From positions 1 through 34,154 of the forward strand of contig JAABTI010000004.1 in assembly GCA_011389955.1 (NCBI GenBank): a stretch of DNA of 34,154 nucleotides, given 5' to 3'. The DNA comes from Paracoccaceae bacterium (GTDB lineage Bacteria > Pseudomonadota > Alphaproteobacteria > Rhodobacterales > Rhodobacteraceae). Shown here piece by piece: positions 26,295 to 34,154 of this stretch. The notes under the pieces are model-generated. The model was not told the DNA's origin. It saw only the letters and a program-made list of their open reading frames with translations, and ran no database searches. The first letter of the stretch is position 1. Each line of letters starts with the position of its first letter. The translations under genes and the position numbers were made by a program.

Positions 26295-27434
26295 ATGACC
26301 ATGATCTCTTCGTCCCAAATCGTCCGATTGCAAAATGCAGTGCCGTTCTGGATGTCGCTGGGCCTGATCCCGGTGGCGTGGGTGGGCGCGCTCTGGGGCG
26401 GCTGGACGGTGATCCTGCTCCCGGTCGTGACGTGGTACCTTTTTTCCGCGCTGGATGCGGTGCTGGGCCTGAACCTGGAAAATGCCGACCCGGAGACGGA
26501 CGAGGAACAGTTGACGTGGTATCGCGCGATCACGCTGATCTGGGCGCCATTGCAATTCTTCACGCTGTTCGGGCTGATATGGTACGTGCCGCGGGCGGAT
26601 CACCTGGGCACATTGGAAACCATCGTTCTGTTCTTCGGCGTGGGGGTGATTACCGGCACTGTCGGGATCAATTACAGCCACGAGTTGATGCATCAGCGCA
26701 ATCGCTTCGAACGCTGGCTGGGCGATATCCTGTTGTCGATGGTGCTGTATTCGCATTTCCGGTCCGAGCATCTGCTGGTGCATCACGCCCATGTGGGCAC
26801 GCCGCGCGACGCGGTCACGGCGCGCTATAACGAAGGGTTCCATCGGTTTTTCCCCCGCGTCCTGCGCGAATCGCCGGTCTCGGCGTTTCGGGCCGAGGCC
26901 GCGATGCTGGCGCGCAAGGGGCGGTCGTGGACCGACCGGGCCAACCCGTTCTGGCGATACTGGGCGTTGCAGGCGGCGATGCTGCTGCTGGCGCTGGCGC
27001 TGGGGGGGTGGATCGGGCTGTTGCTGTTCTTGTGGCAGGCGTTCATCGCGGTCTGGCAGCTGGAGCTGACGAATTACGTCGAACATTACGGGCTGACGCG
27101 CAAGCATCTGGGCAAGGGCAAGTACGAGCATGTCCAGCCGCGTCATTCGTGGAACGCGGCGCACAAGGCCAGCAACTGGTTGCTGATCAACCTGCAACGC
27201 CATTCCGATCACCATTACAAACCGAACCGGCGGTTCCCGCTGTTGCAGAACTATACCGAGGCGGATGCGCCGCAGTTGCCCTATGGCTATCCGATCATGA
27301 CCATGCTGGCGATGATCCCGCCGCTGTGGCGGCGGGTGATGAACCCGCGCGTGCGCCGCTGGCGCGAGATGTATTACCCCGAGATCACGAACTGGCGTCC
27401 CTACAACAAGGCGCAGACGCCCGTGCCGCAGTAG
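26295..27434 (+). CDS. alkB: Alkane 1-monooxygenase-like membrane di-iron hydroxylase (AlkB family)
   Basis: Histidine boxes NYSHELMHQ, SEHLLVHHAHVGTPRDAVTA, LQRHSDHHYKPNRRFPLLQ and NYVEHYGLTR, with multiple TM segments. Confidence 0.9.
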   Translation: MTMISSSQIVRLQNAVPFWMSLGLIPVAWVGALWGGWTVILLPVVTWYLFSALDAVLGLNLENADPETDEEQLTWYRAITLIWAPLQFFTLFGLIWYVPRADHLGTLETIVLFFGVGVITGTVGINYSHELMHQRNRFERWLGDILLSMVLYSHFRSEHLLVHHAHVGTPRDAVTARYNEGFHRFFPRVLRESPVSAFRAEAAMLARKGRSWTDRANPFWRYWALQAAMLLLALALGGWIGLLLFLWQAFIAVWQLELTNYVEHYGLTRKHLGKGKYEHVQPRHSWNAAHKASNWLLINLQRHSDHHYKPNRRFPLLQNYTEADAPQLPYGYPIMTMLAMIPPLWRRVMNPRVRRWREMYYPEITNWRPYNKAQTPVPQ

Positions 27435-27476
27435 TGGCTGGCGCCCGGTCCTTGCACGAGACTGTCGCAACCAGAT

Positions 27477-27505
27477 GAAAAGGGCCCCGCCGGGCAGGCG
27501 GGGCC
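27477..27505 (-). terminator. Rho-independent terminator for ccrM (minus strand)
   Basis: Plus strand aaaaGGGCCCCGCCgggcaGGCGGGGCCag. The 9-bp perfect stem GGCCCCGCC/GGCGGGGCC (27483-27491/27497-27505), read on the minus strand, is followed by cTTTTc. Lies between the convergent alkB and ccrM 3' ends. Confidence 0.75.
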
Positions 27506-27558
27506 AGTCGGGTGCCCGCGATGTCAGGCAACGGGCACCGGCGGTAACAGTATGGCGA

Positions 27559-28756
<1,198 letters not shown>

Positions 28757-28758
<2 letters not shown>

Positions 28759-29389
28759 AGTGACTTACATTTTTATGTTGATACAAGATATTGTGCACCG
28801 GTTTGAACGAACGCCTATGGTGTGGGGTGACACCAAGATTTTGAAGCGCCTCTTTATGGCTTTTGGACGGGTAGCCCGCGTTTTGCTCCCATCCGTAGCC
28901 GGGAAACTGTTGCGCCAAATCCCGCATGTGCGCGTCACGCCATGTTTTCGCCACGATAGAAGCAGCCGCGATCGACAGCGAAAGGCCATCGCCGCCGATC
29001 ACGCACTGTGCCGGAATGCCCAGACCGTCGGGGATCATGTGACCGTCGATCAGCACGTGATCGGGCGGCGCGCGCAGGCCGGCGATGGCGCGCATCATCG
29101 CGAGGTGGCTGGCACGAAGGATGTTGAGCGCGTCGATTTCTTCGACGGTGGCGTGGGCGATGCTGACCTCGGCTAAGTTCAGCAGCGTGGCGCACAGCGC
29201 CTCGCGTCGTCTGGCGGTCAGTTTCTTGGAATCGTTCAGGCCATCGGGGATGTTGTCGGGATCGAGCACCACAACGGCGGCAGCAACAGGCCCGGCGAGT
29301 GGCCCCCGGCCAACCTCGTCCACCCCGGCGATGCGGGGGGTGCCGGCCAGTATCGCCGTGCGTTCGATGGTGAAATCGGGTTCGTTCAT
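28757..29389 (-). CDS. rnhB: Ribonuclease HII
   Basis: PRIAGVDEVGRGPLAGPVAAAVVVLDPDNIPDGLNDSKKLTARRREAL...DHVLIDGHMIPDG...VIGGDGLSLSIAAASIVAKTWRDAHMRDLAQQFPGYGWEQNAGYPSKSHKEAL. Confidence 0.96.
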
Positions 29390-29426
29390 GCGCCGGGTAA
29401 AGCGCGGATCGGCTGTGTGCGCAACG

Positions 29427-29451
29427 AAAAAGGGCCGGGAATGCCCGGCCC
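29427..29451 (-). terminator. Rho-independent terminator downstream of the exported basic protein gene
   Basis: Plus strand aaaaaGGGCCGGGaatgCCCGGCCC. Read on the minus strand: 8-bp stem GGGCCGGG/CCCGGCCC then TTTTT. Sits between the 29474 stop (-) and rnhB start (29389, -). Confidence 0.8.
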
Positions 29452-29473
29452 CCTGACAATGGATGGCAAAGGA

Positions 29474-29956
29474 TCAGCGATGCGCCAGGTGATAGCCGTG
29501 CTGGCGCAGGCAGCCGGCGGAGTAACCGGCGCGGTCACGGGTGCCGTGGCGATGGTTGCCACGATGGCCCTGGCCGCTGATCCGCACCGCGCAGGCGCGC
29601 GGCAGGCTGTCGGTGAAGGTGTAGTTACGGTTCAGGCAGCGCGCCCCGAACACGCGGCGCGGTTGGCCATGGCGGCTTTGCGCGCGGATCATGCAATGGC
29701 GTGGAAGCGCGCGGCGTTGCGCACGGCGCGGCAGTGGGCGTGGCGTGACGACCGGCGCGGGATCATAGCGGCGGGTGACCTGGCCATGAGTGCGGCGGTT
29801 GTTGCGGTCGCTTAGCGCGCCGGCGATGATCGCGACGGCGGCGATGCCGGCGATGGCGCGTGCGACATCGCGATTGCCCGCCTGCGCGGTTGTTGCAGAC
29901 AGGCCCGAAAGGGCGAGGGAGGCCGCGACGACGACGGCTATGAATGGGCGGGACAT
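29474..29956 (-). CDS. Hypothetical exported basic, His/Arg-rich protein
   Basis: MSRPFIAVVVAASLALSGLSATTAQAGNRDVARAIAGIAAVAIIAGALSDRNNRR... signal peptide (AQA|G), hydrophobic segment, then basic His-containing C-terminus with 4 Cys (HCMI, ARCLN, RACAV, AGCLRQHGYHLAHR). Start assigned at 29956. Confidence 0.7.
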   Translation of the reverse strand: MSRPFIAVVVAASLALSGLSATTAQAGNRDVARAIAGIAAVAIIAGALSDRNNRRTHGQVTRRYDPAPVVTPRPLPRRAQRRALPRHCMIRAQSRHGQPRRVFGARCLNRNYTFTDSLPRACAVRISGQGHRGNHRHGTRDRAGYSAGCLRQHGYHLAHR

Positions 29957-30064
29957 GGCAGGTTCCTTTCCTGTGCATTTCGGAGATCGACGCATGACCG
30001 GGCCACGCCGATGGACAGGTCCGACACTGGGCGCAGGCACGAAAGACAAGCAATAACGCGGTCG

Positions 30065-30079
30065 TGTTATCCGATAACA
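30065..30079. promoter_or_regulatory. Perfect palindrome TGTTAT-CCG-ATAACA, candidate Zur-like operator in a divergent intergenic region
   Basis: 30065-30079 reads tgttatccgataaca. An additional AATAAC half-site lies at 30052-30057. Located between divergent genes starting at 29956 (-) and 30138 (+). Confidence 0.5.
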
Positions 30080-30137
30080 ACCCGCCGGACCCGCCATGGA
30101 TATTGTATATCACCGGGCCGATGCGCATTGTGGGGCC

Positions 30138-30428
30138 ATGAAAAAGATCCTTGCCCCCATCGCCGCCGTCTTTCTTCTGGCGCAGGCATTTCCGGTGCAG
30201 GCCGCGGAGTGCTATGCCGACTACAAGGCCAAGCGCGACTCTCCGTTGCAGTTGCATTACGGTGTGATGCAGTTGTCAGGCGCGTGTTCCAGGGCCGCCG
30301 CGCGTGCAGAGGTGGCTGCCCGGCTCGAGCAGGGCGGCTGGACCCTGTTGAACGTGCTGTCGGTTTTTGACGAGTCGGGTCTGAGCGAAAGGAAGGACAG
30401 TGCAGGAAAATTCTACCTCCGCTTCTGA
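30138..30428 (+). CDS. Small hypothetical exported protein
   Basis: MKKILAPIAAVFLLAQAFPVQAAECYADYKAKRDSPLQLHYGVMQLSGACSRAAARAEVAARLEQGGWTLLNVLSVFDESGLSERKDSAGKFYLRF: signal peptide (VQA|AE), two Cys, 97-aa scale. Confidence 0.75.
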   Translation: MKKILAPIAAVFLLAQAFPVQAAECYADYKAKRDSPLQLHYGVMQLSGACSRAAARAEVAARLEQGGWTLLNVLSVFDESGLSERKDSAGKFYLRF

Positions 30429-31104
30429 GGTCCGGCGCGCATCCGGGTGGCTGGTGCCATTGGGGATCGCGGGGATCGTCCTGATCCTGGCGTTGCTGGC
30501 GGTATGGCTGCTCACCAACCTGCCGGACGCCAACGCGTTCAACGCGCGGGTGGAAAAGTTGTTCGTGGAAAACGATGACCTGACCACGCAGGCGGAAATC
30601 AAGCTTCTGGAGATCCTGGCGCAGTCGGGAACGGCGTTTTCAGACACGTTGTCGGGATATCGGATGGTGATCCTGGTATTGCTGATATTCGCCACCACCC
30701 TGATGGTGGCGACCTTCGTGTTGCTGGTGATGCTGGTGGCGCTCAACCGGCGCATGGCGCAGATAGAGCAATCGGGCATCCAGGTGTCATCGCTGATGAT
30801 AAGTCGGGGCGAGAACACGGTTTACCTCAACAACATGGGGTTTCGCCTGACCGGCGCGGCGATGGAGACGCTATCGGTGCTGGCCGAGGCGCGGCTGGAT
30901 GATGACATCCTGTCCGGGGCCGAGATCGAGGCGATCGTTTCCGGCCGCGTGGCGGCCGAGTGCGACGAATCGGCCGGTGCAACGCGGATCAAGCGGCTGC
31001 GCGACACTTTGGGCAACCAGTTGGTCAGCGAATTGCTGGTGCGCAACATCGCGCGGCGCGGTTACATGCTGGCCGTGGACAAGGATGTGATCCAGGTGGT
31101 GTGA
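30400..31104 (+). CDS. Membrane protein with two N-terminal TM segments and a C-terminal winged-helix-like (OmpR/ToxR-type) domain
   Basis: GTG start at 30400, overlapping the previous gene by 29 nt. TM1 GWLVPLGIAGIVLILALLAVWLL, TM2 MVILVLLIFATTLMVATFVLLVMLVAL; C-terminus FRLTGAAMETLSVLAEARLDDDILSGAEIEAIVSG...ATRIKRLRDTLGNQLVSELLVRNIARRGYMLAV resembles the recognition-helix/wing of OmpR-type wHTH. Confidence 0.72.
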   Translation: MQENSTSASEVRRASGWLVPLGIAGIVLILALLAVWLLTNLPDANAFNARVEKLFVENDDLTTQAEIKLLEILAQSGTAFSDTLSGYRMVILVLLIFATTLMVATFVLLVMLVALNRRMAQIEQSGIQVSSLMISRGENTVYLNNMGFRLTGAAMETLSVLAEARLDDDILSGAEIEAIVSGRVAAECDESAGATRIKRLRDTLGNQLVSELLVRNIARRGYMLAVDKDVIQVV

Positions 31105-31131
31105 GCGCCGCCGTCCCCGGCGTGGCCCGCG

Positions 31132-32157
31132 CTAGCGTTTGGCCAGCATCGACAGGCGAATCAGTGCGCGTTCGACCAGCGCCATGGCGGGGGCGTGCTG
31201 CGCGGCCGAGCGCAGCTTGAGGTCGGTATCGGTCAGCAACGTCAGCGCCTGTTCCAGACGCGGCGCGCCCCATCCGCGGGCCTGCCGCAGCATACGGTCG
31301 CGCCGGGGGCCGAAAATGGGCGGGCGCATCCGCGCGATGCCCTGCGCCGCGCCGTCGGGGTCCGAGGCGGCGGTGTACAGCGCGCGAAAGTGGCGCGCCG
31401 CCGAGATGCACAGGCCCACGGGTTGCGTGCCCTGGGCCTGAAGGCGGCGCATCACCGGCCCGATCTCGGCCGAGCGGCCCTCGGCCACGATGTTGAGAAT
31501 ATCGTCAAGCTCGGCCTCGGCGGAGGCGGGGGCGCAGGCGGCAATGTCCTGCGAGGTCAACGCGCTGTCGTCGTCAAGCTTGTAAAGACCGAGCTTCGTG
31601 ATGGTCTGGCGAAAATCGCCGGGGTCCAGCGTGCGTGACAACGCGGTCAGGTCGGTTATCGCCTCGGTGGCGATGTCGCGCAGGCCGGCGGCGGCAAGCT
31701 CTGCTTCGATCTCGTCGCGGGTGGGCGGATCGTCGTAGATCGCGGCGGCGCAGGCATTGGCATGGCCTTCGAACAGCTTGCGCAGCCTGGATTTCGCGGG
31801 CAGTTGCCCGGCGGTGATGATGATCTGCGCATCGCCATCGCGCCAATCGGCGAGCGCGGCAGCGATCACGTCGGCGAGGCCGTCGGTGGCGTCCTCGACA
31901 AAGGCGGCGCGGGGGCCGGGGAAGAAACTCTGTGCCTTGACCGCGTCCAGAAGCGCCGCCGGATCGCGGCGCAGATCTCCGGCGGACAGGCGGCTGAGGC
32001 GCATTTCGCCTTCGCCATCGGGGCCGATCAGGTTGGCGATCACCTCTTGCCGCTTGAGCGCGACGCGCATCGCGTCCGCGCCATGGATCAGCAACCCGGC
32101 CCGCGTCGGGTCGGGCCGGGCAAAAAACCTGTTGGCGTCGCGGGTGTTGAGCTTCAT
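31132..32157 (-). CDS. holA: DNA polymerase III subunit delta
   Basis: [45 protein letters not shown]...DAVKAQSFFPGPRAAFVEDATDGLADVI...LPAKSRLRKLFEGHANACAAAIYDD: HolA architecture; located after lptE and leuS. Confidence 0.93.
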   Translation of the reverse strand: MKLNTRDANRFFARPDPTRAGLLIHGADAMRVALKRQEVIANLIGPDGEGEMRLSRLSAGDLRRDPAALLDAVKAQSFFPGPRAAFVEDATDGLADVIAAALADWRDGDAQIIITAGQLPAKSRLRKLFEGHANACAAAIYDDPPTRDEIEAELAAAGLRDIATEAITDLTALSRTLDPGDFRQTITKLGLYKLDDDSALTSQDIAACAPASAEAELDDILNIVAEGRSAEIGPVMRRLQAQGTQPVGLCISAARHFRALYTAASDPDGAAQGIARMRPPIFGPRRDRMLRQARGWGAPRLEQALTLLTDTDLKLRSAAQHAPAMALVERALIRLSMLAKR

Positions 32158-32642
32158 TCCGGCATGTCGCTGGCGGCGGCCAAAAGATGCGCGATCATGC
32201 GGTCGGCCAGAATCGTGGCCAGGCGCGCATGCGCGTCACGCTCGGCCGCGCTGGTTGCCACGGTTGAATCGGTGGTGGAATACCCCGTGAACCCGGTTGT
32301 GCGCCCCTCGATCAGGGGGGCATCCGCGCCGGGCAGGCGCAGGGCGTAGGCGACGTTTCCGACCACGTTGAAGCGGGTCGAGACGTTGTTGGGATCGACC
32401 GCCATTTCCTGGCGCCTGATGTCGAGATCATAGGACAGCTCGTAACGGGAGCCGCGGCCCAGGCGCTCTTCGATGCGCTGGATGAGGAGCTGCTCGACGC
32501 GGGTATCGGGCGCCTGCACCCGCACCGTCGATTGCAGCCGCCCGCCCGCGCCCTGCGGGCCGTGGACGGGGGCGAAGCCACAGCCTGCCAGCGTCAGAGC
32601 GCACAGGCCGAAAACCAGGGTTCTGCGATCAGACCACCACAT
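32154..32642 (-). CDS. lptE: LPS assembly lipoprotein LptE
   Basis: [28 protein letters not shown] (lipobox LAGC), [46 protein letters not shown]; between leuS and holA with short overlaps on both sides. Confidence 0.92.
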   Translation of the reverse strand: MWWSDRRTLVFGLCALTLAGCGFAPVHGPQGAGGRLQSTVRVQAPDTRVEQLLIQRIEERLGRGSRYELSYDLDIRRQEMAVDPNNVSTRFNVVGNVAYALRLPGADAPLIEGRTTGFTGYSTTDSTVATSAAERDAHARLATILADRMIAHLLAAASDMPE

Positions 32643-34154
32643 TCACGATCCGCCCGGGGACGACGATCATCTTTTTCGGCGCGGCCCCGTTCAGCGCCTT
32701 TTCGACAGCATCCAGCGAAAGCGCGATCTTTTCAACCTCTGCCTTGTCCATGTCGTGCGGCACCTTGATTTCGCCGCGTCGCTTGCCGTTGATCTGCACG
32801 GGCATGATGATGGTTTCGTCCACCAGCATGTTTTCGTCCGCGACCGGCCAAGGCGCATTGGCGATCAGGCCCTCGCCCCCAAGCAGCGCCCAAAGTTCCT
32901 CGGCGAAATGGGGGGTCATGGGCGACATCAGCTGCGCCAACGCGCGCGCGGCGCGGGTCTTTGCCGCGCCGCCGGCCTGCGATTTGGCCAGCGTGTTGGT
33001 AAAGGCATAGAGCCGCGCGATGGCCGCGTTGAAACCGAAGGATTCGACCCCGCCGGTCACGTCGTGGATGGTCTTGTGCATGTCGCGCAGCAGGGCCTCG
33101 TCGGCATCCGGCGTCGCGGCCTCGGCCCTGGGGTTGTCGGCGATGTCGGACGCGATGCGGTGGACGCGGCTGAGGTGCTTGAACGCGGCATCGGCGCCTG
33201 CGGCCGTCCATTCCACGTCGCGTTCCGGCGGGCTGTCAGACAGCACGAACCAGCGCGCGGTATCGGCGCCGTATTGCTCGATGATCGAGACGGGATCGAC
33301 GACGTTCTTTTTCGATTTCGACATCTTGGCGGAGGGGATCACCTCGACCGGGTCGCCGGTTTCCTTCAGCTTGCCGTCTTCGACGTCCTCGGGCAGGTGA
33401 TAGACGGGCCGGCCGCGTGCGTCGCGCGTGAGGTAGATCTCGTGCGTGACCATGCCCTGGGTGAACAGCGCCTCGAACGGTTCGCGGCTCTTGGCGGGCA
33501 GGTGACCTGTTTCGTGCATGGCCCGGGCGAAGAAGCGCGAATAGAGCAGGTGCAGGATCGCGTGCTCGATTCCGCCGATATACTGGTCGACGTTCATCCA
33601 GTATTCCGCCTCGGCCATGTCGGTGGGGGTGTCGGCCCGCGGCGCGGTGAAGCGCGCGTAATACCACGAGCTATCAACGAAGGTATCCATGGTGTCGGTT
33701 TCGCGCCGGGCCGGTTTGCCGCAGGCGGGGCAGGGAACCTTGGCCCATGTCGGGTGGCGGTCCAGCGGGTTGCCGGGTTGATCAAAGCTGACGTCATCGG
33801 GCAGGCGGACGGGCAGGTTTTCCTTGCGCTCGGGCACGACGCCGCAATCGGAGCAGTGCACCACCGGGATCGGGCAGCCCCAGTAGCGCTGCCGTGAAAG
33901 GCCCCAGTCGCGCAGACGGTATTGCGTCACCCCCTTGCCGATGCCGCGCCCCTCGCAATAGTCGATGGCGGCATCGATGGCTTCTTGCCCGGTGGCGACC
34001 CCGTTAAACTCGATCCCTTTAATGTACTCAACCCGGTCTGTTTTCGGCGGCACAAATGCATGCGTCCCATTTTCAGGGTCAACAGTCACTGACAGACCGT
34101 GACCAGCCGGCGGTAGCACATTCTTATAGATTTGCTCTCGTGCTTCCCAAAATA
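32629..34154 (-). CDS. leuS: Leucyl-tRNA synthetase (5' part beyond window edge)
   Basis: Open reading continues upstream of the ORF-track start: ...[51 protein letters not shown]...[27 protein letters not shown]...[18 protein letters not shown]...[13 protein letters not shown] (KMSKS). Confidence 0.96.
   Translation of the reverse strand, partial: FWEAREQIYKNVLPPAGHGLSVTVDPENGTHAFVPPKTDRVEYIKGIEFNGVATGQEAIDAAIDYCEGRGIGKGVTQYRLRDWGLSRQRYWGCPIPVVHCSDCGVVPERKENLPVRLPDDVSFDQPGNPLDRHPTWAKVPCPACGKPARRETDTMDTFVDSSWYYARFTAPRADTPTDMAEAEYWMNVDQYIGGIEHAILHLLYSRFFARAMHETGHLPAKSREPFEALFTQGMVTHEIYLTRDARGRPVYHLPEDVEDGKLKETGDPVEVIPSAKMSKSKKNVVDPVSIIEQYGADTARWFVLSDSPPERDVEWTAAGADAAFKHLSRVHRIASDIADNPRAEAATPDADEALLRDMHKTIHDVTGGVESFGFNAAIARLYAFTNTLAKSQAGGAAKTRAARALAQLMSPMTPHFAEELWALLGGEGLIANAPWPVADENMLVDETIIMPVQINGKRRGEIKVPHDMDKAEVEKIALSLDAVEKALNGAAPKKMIVVPGRIVNVVV

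Noticed and set aside
25130-26563. 477-aa minus-strand ORF opposite mutY
   Set aside because: Antisense artefact; mutY is clear on the plus strand.

Overview
This 34 kb window looks like a GC-rich chromosomal segment from an alphaproteobacterium, most likely a Rhodobacterales/Roseobacter-type genome. That placement is inferred from gene content: ccrM, dciA-mutY, leuS-lptE-holA, DUF2125, DUF4170, and an RbaY-like response regulator/PP2C protein. I count about 32 coding genes and one tRNA-Arg(CCU). Most are core or housekeeping genes: rRNA methyltransferase, CCA-adding enzyme, hslO, ilvA, argG, msrA, pmbA, lpxK, mutY, ccrM, rnhB, holA, lptE and leuS. I found no CRISPR array, transposase, integrase, prophage or obvious defence island, so I do not claim a spectacular new system. 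The points most worth a second look are: (1) a membrane-anchored protein with a C-terminal OmpR/ToxR-like winged-helix signature (30400-31104), next to a divergent pair of small exported proteins that share a Zur-box-like palindrome; (2) three GANTC sites within 39 bp in the ccrM upstream region; (3) a Kdo-transferase-like protein that has lost the hallmark acidic residues and sits just upstream of lpxK; (4) a 10-bp inverted repeat in the DUF4170 leader whose right arm covers the Shine-Dalgarno; (5) a divergent response regulator-PP2C / Hpt pair; and (6) an aminotransferase class IV plus sulfotransferase pair. Product calls come from reading the translated sequence and motifs only; no database search was run.
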